From the NCBI RefSeq assembly GCF_004006015.1, contig NZ_CP034766.1, forward strand, positions 3,505,001 to 3,569,000: DNA of 64,000 nucleotides, written 5' to 3'. Numbering within the stretch: the stretch's first letter is position 1; each line of letters starts with the position of its first letter. Below the pieces are notes generated by a model. The model was not told the DNA's origin. It was given only the letters and a program-made list of their open reading frames with translations, and made no database searches. The translations under genes were made by a program, and so were the position numbers. This document shows positions 56,329 to 64,000 of the stretch, piece by piece. Source of the DNA: Rhodococcus sp. X156. Its GTDB lineage: Bacteria; Actinomycetota; Actinomycetes; Mycobacteriales; Mycobacteriaceae.

Positions 56329-57324
56329 TCAACCGATCCCGGCGACATCCTTGGCGATCGAGGCCAGCTGCGTCTGGCTCGCGGAGACGACGCCACTGCG
56401 GTTCTTGTGGGCCTCCTCGTAGGCGATGATCGTCCGGACGTCGTCCGGGTCGCTCAGCTTCTTGATCGCGGCCACGGCCTTGGTGATGGTCATCGAGTCG
56501 TAGCCCTTGATCGGCAGCTCCGACGCGCTCAGCTGACCACTGCTCTTGCGGCTGTCGTGCACCGCCTCGGCAGCGTTGGAGTTGCCGTCGCGACGGGCCA
56601 CCTTCTCGGCCTGGCGCATGCTGGCGTCTCGGCCGGCAGCCACCGCCTCGCGGGCAGCGTCGGTGACGTCGCCGGCCTTGTCCGCGACGTCGCTGGCGCG
56701 ATCGGCCACGTCGTCAGCGAAGTCCTCGGCCTTGCTGCGGGTCTGCTTGACCGTGGCCACGGCGCGGTTGAGGCCATCGGCAGACCAGCGCGCCGGGCTG
56801 TTGACGATGCGGGTGGCCGTGCCGGCGACCGCCTGCAGCGGCGTGGGACGCAGCGCGGTCGGCCCACCCAGCGCCTCCTCGGCCAGCACCGTGCTCAGCC
56901 AGTCGATGGTGGCCTGGTGGGCCACCTCGAGGCGCTCGGCCAGGGTGCGCACGCGCGCCATGTCGGCGCTGGTGGCCAGCACCTTCAGGTAGCGGGCGCG
57001 GTCGAAGAGCTGGTGCTCCAGGGACAGGTCCTCCAGCAGGGCGCCGTCCAGCGGCTCCGCCTGCTCGACGACGGTCTTGACCATGGCCGCCAGCCGGCCG
57101 AGCAGCGGGGACACCACGTCGGGCACGCCGCCCACGTCGCGGAGCACACGCTCGATCTGCAGGGCGCGGGTACGGGAGTTCTTCTCGTTCTCTGCCAGCT
57201 CGCGGCGCACCGCATCGGTGCGCGCCTGGGCCTGCCGAGCCTGGGCGATCTGGGCCTCGGTGTTGGTCAGCTGCAGCAGCATGCGGAGCTGGGTGATGAT
57301 CTTGCTGGTGTCATTGTCGGACAC
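56329..57324 (-). CDS. helical protein with apolipoprotein-like repeats (lipid-droplet-like)
   Basis: 331 residues; no catalytic motif. Residues about 1-155 form a ferritin-like helical bundle. Residues about 200-250 carry a Lys/Asp/Ala repeat with recurring DVAD (FADDVADRASDVADKAGD), an amphipathic apolipoprotein/LEA-type helix. The C-terminal ~60 residues (LPIKGYDSMTITKAV ... LSDPDDVRTIIAYEEAHKNR) match a small module of unknown function found at the end of actinobacterial lipid-droplet and envelope proteins. GTG 57324 has GAGGA about 10 bases upstream. A GAAC-N4-GTTC site lies about 57 bases upstream. A role in coating storage-lipid droplets is suggested, not shown. Confidence 0.75.
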   Translation of the reverse strand: MSDNDTSKIITQLRMLLQLTNTEAQIAQARQAQARTDAVRRELAENEKNSRTRALQIERVLRDVGGVPDVVSPLLGRLAAMVKTVVEQAEPLDGALLEDLSLEHQLFDRARYLKVLATSADMARVRTLAERLEVAHQATIDWLSTVLAEEALGGPTALRPTPLQAVAGTATRIVNSPARWSADGLNRAVATVKQTRSKAEDFADDVADRASDVADKAGDVTDAAREAVAAGRDASMRQAEKVARRDGNSNAAEAVHDSRKSSGQLSASELPIKGYDSMTITKAVAAIKKLSDPDDVRTIIAYEEAHKNRSGVVSASQTQLASIAKDVAGIG

Positions 57325-57662
57325 GTTGGTCGTTCCTCTCTTCAGCAATCCAAAGGGTGGGGACGGACGGGCTCTCGACTGAACTCCTGTTCGTACATTT
57401 GCAGTGTTGTCGCGCCTCCGCGCGACGAAGTGGCGCATCCCACGTGCCGTGGTGCTGGACAGAAACAGCGTTGACCTGCGCTGACCGGGCGAATGGGTGC
57501 GTTCAGCGTCGAAGGAGAGCCCGGTGGCGGATCCACGCGAGTCGCCCGCCCCCGACCGGCAGACCGCCTAGAGTGCCCCCGAGCGACCTGGGGGCGGAAC
57601 GTCCTGCGGAGCAGTGCTTCTTCCTCGCGCTCAGGTGAGTCGCAGCAGGGAGGCGGGAGCCC
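57325..57662. other. intergenic region with LexA-like box
   Basis: 338 bases between divergent genes. It holds GAACTCCTGTTC at 57381-57392, whose GAAC-N4-GTTC core is that of actinobacterial SOS boxes. Reading frames here have no family resemblance. Confidence 0.5.
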
Positions 57663-58952
57663 GTGGGAGCACGCCAGGAGGCCGACGGCGCCCGCTCGGC
57701 CACCAGTCCGCCGACGTTCGGCGACGTGCTCCGGGTGCGGGAGTTCCGCTGGCTGTGGTTCGCCGACATCCAGTCCATGTTCGGCGACCAGCTCGCTCGC
57801 GTGGCGCTGTCGGTGCTGGTGTTCAGCGAGACCGGATCAGGAATCCTCACCGCCGGCGTCTACGCCCTCACCTACCTGCCGGCGCTGCTCGGCAGCATCC
57901 TGCTGGGCACGCTCGCCGACCGCCTGCCCGTCCGCCGCCTGCTCGTTGGCGGCGACCTGCTGCGCGCAGGCCTGCTGGCGCTGATGGCACTGCCCAGCAT
58001 GCCGCTGGCAGTGGTGGCAGCCCTGCTGGTGGTGTCCGTCCTCGTGGGCACCCCGTGGCGAGCCGCCGAGACCGCACTGGTGGCGGAGGTCCTCGACGGG
58101 GAAGGGTTCGTCCTCGGTACCAGTCTTCGGATCGCCACCACCCAGGGCAGCCAGCTCCTCGGGTTCGCGGTCGGCGGCGCGGCAGTGGCCGCCGTGGGGG
58201 CGCACACCACCCTGGCGGTGAACGCCGCAACCTTCGTGGTGTCTGCCGTGCTGATCCGGTTGCACGTGCGGGCCAGGCCGGCGGCCCGGCACGGCGTGCC
58301 CACCGGGAGCCACGGCTGGGTCGACGGTCTCACCCTGGTGTTCCGGACTCGCCGGCTGCGGTCCCTGGTGGGGCTCGCGTGGCTGGCTGGCGTGTTCGTC
58401 GTTCCCGAAGGGCTGGCGGCCCCGTACGCAGACTCCCTCGGCGGCGGCGCCCGCACCGTGGGTCTGCTGCTGGCCGCGGGCCCCGCTGGCGTCCTGCTGG
58501 GATCGCTGTTGTTCGTGCGCCTGCTGCCGCACCGGCTGCGCACCGCCCTGGTGGGGCCGTTGGCCGTGGCCGCGGGCGTGCCGCTGCTGTTCTGCGGCCT
58601 CCAACCAGGCCTGGAGGTCACCCTGCTGCTGTGGGCCGTGTCCGGCCTCTGCTCGGCCTACCAGGTGCAGATCGTCGTGGAGTACGTGCTCGCGGTGCCC
58701 CGCCCGCAGCGGGGCCAGGCCATCGGCATCGCGTCGGCCGGCCTGCTCGCCGCGCAGGGTGTCGGTCTGCTGGTCGGGGGCCTGGCCGCCGAGCTGTGGA
58801 ACGTCTCCGTCGCTGTTGCCGCCGCAGGCGCTCTCGGGGTCGCCCTGGCCGCCCCGCTGGCGCTGCGCCGGGCACGGTCCACCGACGTGGTAGCCGAGGT
58901 GCCCGTGGCGTCCCCACCTCGTGGCCCTGCGGTGACGGAACAGCCCGGCTGA
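57663..58952 (+). CDS. MFS transporter (12-TMS, MDR-like)
   Basis: 429 residues with about 12 hydrophobic helices. Motif A-like GTLADRLPVRRLLVGGDLLR lies between helices 2 and 3. The opening REFRWLWFADIQSMFGDQLARVALSVLVF is characteristic of the MFS_3/enterobactin-exporter-like and macrolide-efflux group. It is probably an exporter of a small molecule. GTG 57663 has GGGAGGCGGGAG just upstream. The tail after about 405 is hydrophilic. Immediately at its stop codon a 17-base tandem repeat begins, then a hairpin. Confidence 0.9.
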   Translation: MGARQEADGARSATSPPTFGDVLRVREFRWLWFADIQSMFGDQLARVALSVLVFSETGSGILTAGVYALTYLPALLGSILLGTLADRLPVRRLLVGGDLLRAGLLALMALPSMPLAVVAALLVVSVLVGTPWRAAETALVAEVLDGEGFVLGTSLRIATTQGSQLLGFAVGGAAVAAVGAHTTLAVNAATFVVSAVLIRLHVRARPAARHGVPTGSHGWVDGLTLVFRTRRLRSLVGLAWLAGVFVVPEGLAAPYADSLGGGARTVGLLLAAGPAGVLLGSLLFVRLLPHRLRTALVGPLAVAAGVPLLFCGLQPGLEVTLLLWAVSGLCSAYQVQIVVEYVLAVPRPQRGQAIGIASAGLLAAQGVGLLVGGLAAELWNVSVAVAAAGALGVALAAPLALRRARSTDVVAEVPVASPPRGPAVTEQPG

Positions 58953-59007
58953 GACGCGCTGCCCACCAAGACGCGCTGGCCACTGAGACGCGCTGGCCAC
59001 TGAGACG
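58949..59007 (+). repeat. 17-base tandem repeat overlapping the MFS stop codon
   Basis: Units CTGAGACGCGCTGCCCA (58949-58965), CCAAGACGCGCTGGCCA (58966-58982) and CTGAGACGCGCTGGCCA (58983-58999) are followed by a partial unit. The TGA of the first is the MFS stop. Confidence 0.92.
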
Positions 59008-59046
59008 ACGGCGTGCCCCGGCGAGATCACCGGGCCCCGCCGTCGT
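59005..59046 (+). terminator. bulged hairpin after the MFS gene
   Basis: ACGACGGCG (59005-59013) pairs with 59038-59046, with an inner CCCGG/CCGGG stem. It lies directly past the tandem repeat. Confidence 0.65.
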
Positions 59047-59049
59047 ACC

Positions 59050-59470
59050 TCAGTCCCACTCGAATCCGCGCACTCGCATCACCTTCCTGTCTGATCCGCA
59101 CACACATCTGCTCCGCCCATCAGCCCCACTCGAATCCACGCATTGCCGGCACCCCCTTCCGCACTGCTGCACGCCTTTGCTGGACAATTCTTGTCAGCCC
59201 CACTCGAAACCACGCATCGCAGTCACCTCCTCAGCTTTCCTCGCCGAGCCACAGCTCGGACTGCACACGGGACACGCCCCCACGTCGCTCACCAGGCTGT
59301 ACGGAAGAAGCCACTCTCGCCGTGGCCGTGCACCCTGGACGCGTCGGGACGCGCCAGCTCACTCGTCAGCCCCACTCGAAACCGCGCATCAAGGTCACCT
59401 CGCTCTCCAATCGGGGGCAGCACTCAGTGCACTGTCAGCCGCCATTGAACAATGGCGCATCCAGTCACCT
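59050..59470 (+). CRISPR. degenerate CRISPR-like interspersed repeats, no cas genes
   Basis: Four ungapped 35-base copies begin TCAGYCCCACTCGAA and end near CACC(T/C): 59050-59084, 59120-59154, 59194-59228 and 59366-59400. A fifth, diverged 36-base copy is at 59435-59470. Intervals of 35, 39, 137 and 34 bases separate them; the long one probably hides decayed units. The five intervals share no sequence with one another. Copies 3 to 5 are preceded by G, giving a 36-base consensus, and the last copy is the most altered, as in many arrays. No cas gene lies in the window. A non-CRISPR dispersed repeat cannot be ruled out. Confidence 0.55.
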
Positions 59471-59749
59471 TCCAGCCCAATTGTGCGACTTTTTTCGCCG
59501 ATGTGGTGGAGGTGCTGGATTGGTCGACTCGCGCGTGTCGGTGACCTGCCAGCTCGAGCGCCACCACCGGGCCCGCGCCTCCGGAGCAGCCGAATTCCGC
59601 TGGTGGCCAAGCCCTGCTGACGCTCCTGCCCAGACGGGAACTTCACCCACCTGGCTCAGCCCTGCTGCTGTATCGTCAGCCGGGCGCAGGGGGAACTGCT
59701 CACATCCAGTGGCAGCCACGAAGGTGCGCCGGACTGGGGGCGGTCGCTC
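59471..59749. other. intergenic tail without recognised gene
   Basis: About 280 bases from the last repeat to the GGDEF gene. A run of six T at 59490-59495 is unusual for this genome. No coding signal was seen; the promoter of the cyclase gene presumably lies here. Confidence 0.5.
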
Positions 59750-61033
59750 GTGATCACTCAGTCCGGCATCGGCGATTCCGCGCCCCGGTCGTTGATCACG
59801 TGGTTTCGCGAGTGGCAGCTGTGGACCCTGCCGCGCAGCGCGCGCTGGTTCATCGTCGGCGTCGAGCTGTTCACTGTCGGGTTGACCGTGTTCATCACCG
59901 TCGACAGCGAGCAGCGCTCCGGGGTGCCGTCACACTTCCTGCTGCTGGCCAGCATGGGCATTCTCTACGGCGAGGCCGCCGATCGGATCGAGCGGTTCAA
60001 GCGCTACCTCGGCAGCGACCGCATCTGGTCCAACCACAAGTCGGTCTGGGCCTTCGCCGGCGCACTGAGCCTGCCTGCCGGGTACGCAGCCATTCTGCTG
60101 ATGCTGGTGTACGGCCACCATCTCCTGCTGTGCCACCGACACCGTTCTGCCCGGCCGCACCGCCTCATGTTCACCACGGCCACGATGGTCCTGGCCACCC
60201 TCGCGGCGTCGGGGGTGCTCAACCTCGCTGGCGGCAGCCTCTTCAACGGCGGACTCCTCTCTGCCGTCACCACGTTGGGTGCCCTCGCGGTCTTCCCCGT
60301 GGTCAACCTGGGCGTGCTGATGGCGGGCATGGGCCTGGCCAGCAGACCCACCCGACTGCGCACCCTGCTCCCGGACCGGGAGAGCGTGGGCTTCGAGATG
60401 ATGACGCTGGGGCTGGGCCTGGTGACCGCGCTGTTCGTGCTGCACATGCCCTGGCTCACCCCGTTGGTGCTCGGCCTGCTGACTGGACTCCACCGCAGCT
60501 CGTTGGTGAAGGAGCTGCAGGTCGCAGCCAGCACCGACTCCAAGACCGGGCTGCTCAACTTCACCGCGTGGCAGGAGCGCTCTCGGGAGGGCCTCAGCCG
60601 CGCCGCCCGCGCCCGGGTGCCGGTCAGCGTCATACTCATCGACCTCGACCACTTCAAGCTGGTCAACGACAACCACGGCCACCTGGTGGGCGACCGGGTG
60701 ATCCGCGAGGTCGCCGGAGTGCTGCGCGTGGAGCTGCGCGGCCACGACCTCCTGGGCCGATTCGGTGGGGAGGAGTTCGTGGTGCTCCTCGAGGGACCCA
60801 CGCTGCGCCAGGCCACCGAGATCGCCGAGCGCATCCGGGCGTGCATCCCTGCGAGCAGCATCGCCGGCACCCCGGTGACCGCCTCGGTAGGGGTGGCCTT
60901 CTGCCCGCGCCCCCACGGGGTCACCGTCGAGCAGCTGCTCGAGGTGGCCGACACCTCGCTCTACGCAGCCAAGCGGGCGGGCCGCGACCGCGTCGAGATC
61001 GCCAGCCACACCCCCACCTCGCTCGCCAGCTAG
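59750..61033 (+). CDS. membrane-bound diguanylate cyclase (GGDEF)
   Basis: 427 residues. About seven hydrophobic helices (from about 30 to 255) form a sensor part without a named domain, followed by a GGDEF domain (about 265-420). The active site is RFGGEEFVVLLEG (GGEEF 339-343), and the inhibitory I-site RGHD is at 330-333, five residues before it; metal and GTP residues are in ILIDLDHFKLVNDNHGH. It should make cyclic di-GMP and be product-inhibited. No EAL domain is attached. GTG 59750 has only a weak ribosome site. It ends just before the convergent MTA phosphorylase gene. Confidence 0.92.
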   Translation: MITQSGIGDSAPRSLITWFREWQLWTLPRSARWFIVGVELFTVGLTVFITVDSEQRSGVPSHFLLLASMGILYGEAADRIERFKRYLGSDRIWSNHKSVWAFAGALSLPAGYAAILLMLVYGHHLLLCHRHRSARPHRLMFTTATMVLATLAASGVLNLAGGSLFNGGLLSAVTTLGALAVFPVVNLGVLMAGMGLASRPTRLRTLLPDRESVGFEMMTLGLGLVTALFVLHMPWLTPLVLGLLTGLHRSSLVKELQVAASTDSKTGLLNFTAWQERSREGLSRAARARVPVSVILIDLDHFKLVNDNHGHLVGDRVIREVAGVLRVELRGHDLLGRFGGEEFVVLLEGPTLRQATEIAERIRACIPASSIAGTPVTASVGVAFCPRPHGVTVEQLLEVADTSLYAAKRAGRDRVEIASHTPTSLAS

Positions 61034-61051
61034 CCAGCCAGCGTGCGGCGG

Positions 61052-61831
61052 CTACGGCAGCGTGATGGGCAGGGTGATGCCGTCGTGCACCCGTCCGCAG
61101 GGGCAGTCCCGCTCGACGGGTGCGGCCGCGATTGCCGCACGCACCAGGTCCTTGAGCCGGCCGATGTTGCGGCCGAACTCGGCGAACACGTCCACCGCCC
61201 GCACGCCGGACCCGGCGGTGATGCCGGCGTCCAAGTCGGTGACCAGCGCGATCGGGGTGTAGCAGAGGGCCAGCTCCCGAGCCAGCACCGCCTCGGGGTG
61301 CCCGGTCATGTTCACCAGGCTCCATCCCTGCGCGGCGAACCACTGGCTCTCCGCCCGGGTGGAGAAGCGCGGGCCCTCCACCACCACCATCGCCCCGCCG
61401 GGGAGCACGCCCGGCTGCAGCGCCGCTGCCTGCAGGTCGGGGCAGTACGGGTCGGCGAACTCCACGTGCACGCCGCCGTCGTCGAAGTAGGTGTGTGCGC
61501 GCCCAGACGTGCGGTCCACGAGCTGGTTGGGCACCACCACCGAGCCCGCGGGCAGCTCCGGCTGCAGGCTGCCCACCGCGCACGGGGCGAACACCTGCCG
61601 CACCCCGACGCTGCGCAGCGCCCAGAGGTTGGCCCGGTGGTTCACCTTGTGCGGCGGGTACTCGTGGTCAACGCCGTGGCGCGGCAGGAACGCGACCTGC
61701 CTGCCCGCCACCTCGCCGATGGTGATGGGTCCGCTCGGAGCCCCGTACGGGGTCTCCAGGGTGACCGTGTCGGCGTCGTCGAAGAACGAGTAAAAGCCGC
61801 TCCCGCCGATCACCGCGACCAGATCCTGCAC
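61052..61831 (-). CDS. mtnP: S-methyl-5'-thioadenosine phosphorylase
   Basis: 259 residues. AVIGGSGFYSF at the start, LPRHGVDHEYPPHKVNHRANL for phosphate, and VNMTGHPEAVLARELALCY for the base/ribose are family signatures. VEGPRFSTRAESQWF is the central strand. It splits methylthioadenosine, the polyamine/AdoMet by-product, to adenine and methylthioribose-1-phosphate. The GTG at 61831 (VQDLVAVIGG) has GGAGG about 9 bases upstream, rejecting a 58-residue longer frame. It stands alone. Confidence 0.93.
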   Translation of the reverse strand: MQDLVAVIGGSGFYSFFDDADTVTLETPYGAPSGPITIGEVAGRQVAFLPRHGVDHEYPPHKVNHRANLWALRSVGVRQVFAPCAVGSLQPELPAGSVVVPNQLVDRTSGRAHTYFDDGGVHVEFADPYCPDLQAAALQPGVLPGGAMVVVEGPRFSTRAESQWFAAQGWSLVNMTGHPEAVLARELALCYTPIALVTDLDAGITAGSGVRAVDVFAEFGRNIGRLKDLVRAAIAAAPVERDCPCGRVHDGITLPITLP

Positions 61832-62033
61832 TGACTCACACCTCCGGGTAGCGGTTGTCTCCGGTGACGGCACGCCTCGGCGGCTCGCCACCCACGCACG
61901 CACCCTGCCACGACCGGCGTCGAGCGGCTCCGCGCATCCGGACAAGCAGCGCGAATCGACGCTGGTGGAGCGACGTCGACCCGTGGCGGCGGGCGTGCGC
62001 CACAAGCGCAGCCATCATCGTTACCCTCCAGTG

Positions 62034-63095
62034 GTGCCAGGCGACCAAGGCGTTTCCCCGTCAGCGCAGCGCCAGCGCTGGATGCGGGTGCTGCGCTGGG
62101 TCGCCGGCACCGCCCTCGTCGTGGTGCTCGCCGTCGAGGTGGTGCTGCTGGCACCGTCGTTGCGCGACGCCTGGCAGCGCCTCGGCGACGTCAGCTGGTG
62201 GTGGGTGGCCGCGTCGATCACGGCACAGGCACTGTCCATGAGCGCGTTCGGCCGGTTGCAGCGCACCCTGCTGACCGCCGCCAAGGTCCCGGTGCGCCAG
62301 CGTGACTCCACCGCCGTGGTCTACGCCGCCAACGCGCTGAGCGTCAGCCTGCCCGGTGGGCCGCTGTTCTCCACCACCTTCACCTTCCGGCAGACCCGCA
62401 AGTGGGGGGCGAGTCGCGTGGTGGCCTCGTGGCAGCTGGCCATGAGCGGGGTCCTCGCCACCGGGACCCTTGCCCTGGTGGCCGTCACCGGCGGCCTGCT
62501 GGCGGGCAGCGCCTCCAACATCGCCGGCCTGGTCACCGCCATCGTCCTCGCCCTGGTCCTCATCCTCGGTGTCCGCCTCCTCGTCACCCGGCCCAGCCTC
62601 CTGGTCACCATGGCGCGCCCGCTGTTCCACGGCTGGAACGCCGTGCGCGGACAGCCCGCCGACAAGGGCATGGAGCGCGTCGGGGAGATCCTGTCGCAGC
62701 TGGAGGCGGTGCAGCTGCGCGTCCCCGATCTGCTTCGGGCCTCCTGGTGGGCCCTGGCCAACTGGATCGCCGACGTCGCGTGCCTGTGGGCGGCCTGCCT
62801 GGCCGCCGGGGCCAACCCCAGCGTGGGCGGGGTGCTCATCGCCTTCACCGCCGGCAAGATCGTCTCCAGCGTGCCGCTGCTCCCGGGCGGCCTGGGCATC
62901 GTCGACGGCACGCTCACCGCCACCCTCGTCGCTGCGGGACTGCCCGCTGTCACGGCGCTGCCCGCCGTGGTCGTCTACCGGCTCATCAGCTTCCCGCTGG
63001 TGGCGGCCGCAGGCTGGCTGGTCTTCGCGGTGCTCTTCCGCTCCACCAACCTCGATCCGGACGACGAGGACCCCGAGGGCGACGGCCCGCACTGA
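62034..63095 (+). CDS. YbhN/AglD-like integral membrane protein (LPG-synthase TM family)
   Basis: 353 residues with about seven to eight helices. Typical landmarks are the first helix VVVLAVEVVLL, the cytoplasmic loop with Arg-rich QTRKWGASRVVASW and the late LLPGGLGIVDGTLTATLVAAG, the UPF0104 signature also found in MprF flippase domains. Related proteins move or modify lipid-linked compounds; no synthetase domain is attached. The start is unclear: GTG 62034 (VPGDQGVSP) is seven bases past a TACCCT -10-like box, consistent with leaderless translation; ATG 62082 is a fallback. It is monocistronic. Confidence 0.85.
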   Translation: MPGDQGVSPSAQRQRWMRVLRWVAGTALVVVLAVEVVLLAPSLRDAWQRLGDVSWWWVAASITAQALSMSAFGRLQRTLLTAAKVPVRQRDSTAVVYAANALSVSLPGGPLFSTTFTFRQTRKWGASRVVASWQLAMSGVLATGTLALVAVTGGLLAGSASNIAGLVTAIVLALVLILGVRLLVTRPSLLVTMARPLFHGWNAVRGQPADKGMERVGEILSQLEAVQLRVPDLLRASWWALANWIADVACLWAACLAAGANPSVGGVLIAFTAGKIVSSVPLLPGGLGIVDGTLTATLVAAGLPAVTALPAVVVYRLISFPLVAAAGWLVFAVLFRSTNLDPDDEDPEGDGPH

Positions 63096-63163
63096 CGATG
63101 GCGAACAGCGCGGCCACCAGCAGCCAGTCGGTGCCGTGGGAACAAGTCGGAGCGCCGGCCTGT

Positions 63164-63184
63164 TAGTATTGTTGAAAGTTCAAC
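63164..63184 (+). promoter_or_regulatory. -10-like element and MarR-type palindrome upstream of yceI-like gene
   Basis: TAGTAT (63164-63169) is directly followed by the perfect palindrome GTTGAAAGTTCAAC (63171-63184), which would cover the transcript start. This sequence type is a typical MarR operator. The gene's Shine-Dalgarno (TGGAGG) lies 12 bases further on. Confidence 0.65.
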
Positions 63185-63203
63185 CACGCACCTGGAGGCA
63201 CTC

Positions 63204-63755
63204 ATGACGTCCACCCTCGCCCTGCCCGACCTGTCCGTCGGCACCTGGACCATCGACCCCACCCACTCGAGCGTCTCGTTCAGCGTGCGCCACCTCATGG
63301 TGAGCAAGGTGCGGGGCTCCTTCCACACCTTCAGCGGCACCATCGAGGTCCCCGCCGAGGGCACCCCGACCGTGAGCGCCGAGATCGCCGTCGACTCCTT
63401 CGACACCGGCAACGCCCAGCGCGACGGCCACGTCCGCTCCGCGGACTTCATGGAGGTGGACAAGTACCCGACCATCACCTTCCGCTCCACCGGGGTGCAG
63501 GGCTCCGGCTCCGAGTTCACCCTCGTCGGCGACCTCACCATCCACGGCGTGACCAAGTCGGTCGAGCTGGCCGTGGAGTTCAACGGCGTCAGCCCGGGCA
63601 TGGGCAACGGCCCCGTCGCCGGCTTCGAGGCCAGCACGGAGATCAGCCGCAGCGCCTTCGGCATCGACATGGAGATGCCCCTGGAGGGTGGCGGTGTAGT
63701 GCTCGGTGACAAGGTGAAGATCACCATCGAGATCGAGGCCGGCCCGCAGGCCTGA
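63204..63755 (+). CDS. YceI-family protein
   Basis: 183 residues, a lipocalin-like beta-barrel that binds an isoprenoid in its family members. Signature strands are GTWTIDPTHSSVSFSVRHLMVSKVRG at the start, DGHVRSADFMEVDKYPTITFRS and LTIHGVTKSVELAVEF. There is no signal peptide, so it is the cytoplasmic actinobacterial form, often induced by organic hydroperoxide or MarR-type signals. The ATG at 63204 has TGGAGG about 6 bases upstream. Confidence 0.93.
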   Translation: MTSTLALPDLSVGTWTIDPTHSSVSFSVRHLMVSKVRGSFHTFSGTIEVPAEGTPTVSAEIAVDSFDTGNAQRDGHVRSADFMEVDKYPTITFRSTGVQGSGSEFTLVGDLTIHGVTKSVELAVEFNGVSPGMGNGPVAGFEASTEISRSAFGIDMEMPLEGGGVVLGDKVKITIEIEAGPQA

Positions 63756-63789
63756 CCACTGCGGACGCCCAGCGCCGTCCGCCGCGCTC

Positions 63790-63830
63790 CGAAGCCGCCC
63801 GCCCCCACCGTCGTTGGGTGCGGGCGGCTT
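63790..63830 (+). terminator. hairpin after the yceI-like gene
   Basis: GAAGCCGCCCGC (63790-63801) pairs exactly with 63819-63830; an inner CCCA/TGGG pairing tightens the loop. It lies 35 bases past the stop codon. Confidence 0.75.
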
Positions 63831-63874
63831 CGTGCTGCGCGGCACCGCGCGGAGCCCACCACTAGGCTCGCGCC

Positions 63875-64000
63875 ATGTCCTTGACCCGTGGCCTCGGCCC
63901 GCTCGCACGTCCCGCCCAGGGCCGCCTCAACGGCGACATCTGGTCGGCACTGCCCGCGCACGCGCTCTACGCGCACCCCGAGCCGCGCCGGGTCACCGCC
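63875..64000 (+). CDS. DUF427-family protein (partial, 5' end only)
   Basis: 42 codons from ATG 63875 to the window edge. The segment LYAHPEPRRVTA resembles the first strand of DUF427 domains (YVEPSPRRVRA-type), small proteins of unknown role. The rest is beyond the window. Confidence 0.6.
   Translation, partial: MSLTRGLGPLARPAQGRLNGDIWSALPAHALYAHPEPRRVTA

Noticed and set aside
59229-59365. Additional repeat units inside the long interval (GCCCCCACGTCG and GCCACTCTCGCC segments)
   Set aside because: Similarity is limited to short GC-rich runs and cannot be separated from chance by eye, so they were not counted as repeat copies.

Overview
The window is high-GC actinobacterial chromosome with dense gene packing, many GTG starts and several four-base (GTGA) gene overlaps. 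A near-canonical F420-dependent glucose-6-phosphate dehydrogenase, WXG100/ESX-like proteins, a CYP125/CYP124/CYP142-like P450 with a KstR-like operator, a FadD19-like acyl-CoA synthetase, a UfaA1-like methyltransferase and an LppA-like lipoprotein point to the Mycobacteriales (Nocardia/Rhodococcus/Gordonia-type relatives) or a close neighbour. No rRNA, tRNA, integrase or insertion sequence was recognised.

Layout. 1-2449: a monoacylglycerol-lipase-like hydrolase cut by the window edge, a membrane protein, and a three-gene ESX-like operon. 2450-20138: housekeeping and catabolic genes, namely old yellow enzyme, stand-alone EVE-like protein, glutathione peroxidase, D-amino-acid oxidase, SDR, a fgd plus YdiJ-like flavin/Fe-S dehydrogenase operon, a frameshifted HNH nuclease gene, two MOSC paralogues, acyl-CoA synthetase, amidase, a substrate-binding lipoprotein, and a TetR/MFS pair. 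20172-21107: a TauD-type dioxygenase with a clear, probably leaderless, operator-bearing promoter.

21208-27424 is a compact defence island: a Vsr nuclease, a C5-cytosine methyltransferase, a probable restriction endonuclease with an internally duplicated N-terminal module, an EVE-HNH modification-dependent nuclease, and a nuclease-DUF2075 helicase. The last two genes share a conserved element of about 40 bases upstream of their starts. Two more nuclease-helicases follow (TM0106-type at 30070-33492 and NERD-UvrD at 36371-38011), separated by a BCCT transporter, a glyoxalase-family protein and a zinc alcohol dehydrogenase.

38016-49259 holds stress genes (Ohr, DJ-1/PfpI), an M20 hydrolase, a WXG100/alpha-beta-hydrolase/lipoprotein operon, and a lipid block: a geranylgeranyl-reductase-type flavoprotein, a CFA/mycolic-acid-type methyltransferase, a ferredoxin and a divergent P450. 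49340-57324 has a secreted neutral ceramidase, a two-hotdog thioesterase, an SDR, a molybdopterin oxidoreductase with a membrane partner, a sugar-nucleotide epimerase and a lipid-droplet-like coiled protein.

57663-58952 is an MFS transporter, followed by about 800 bases without a convincing gene. That stretch contains a 17-base tandem repeat and five interspersed 35-36 base repeats resembling a decayed, cas-less CRISPR array. The window ends with a membrane diguanylate cyclase, MTA phosphorylase, a YbhN-like membrane protein, a YceI protein with a MarR-like operator, and the first 42 codons of a DUF427 protein.
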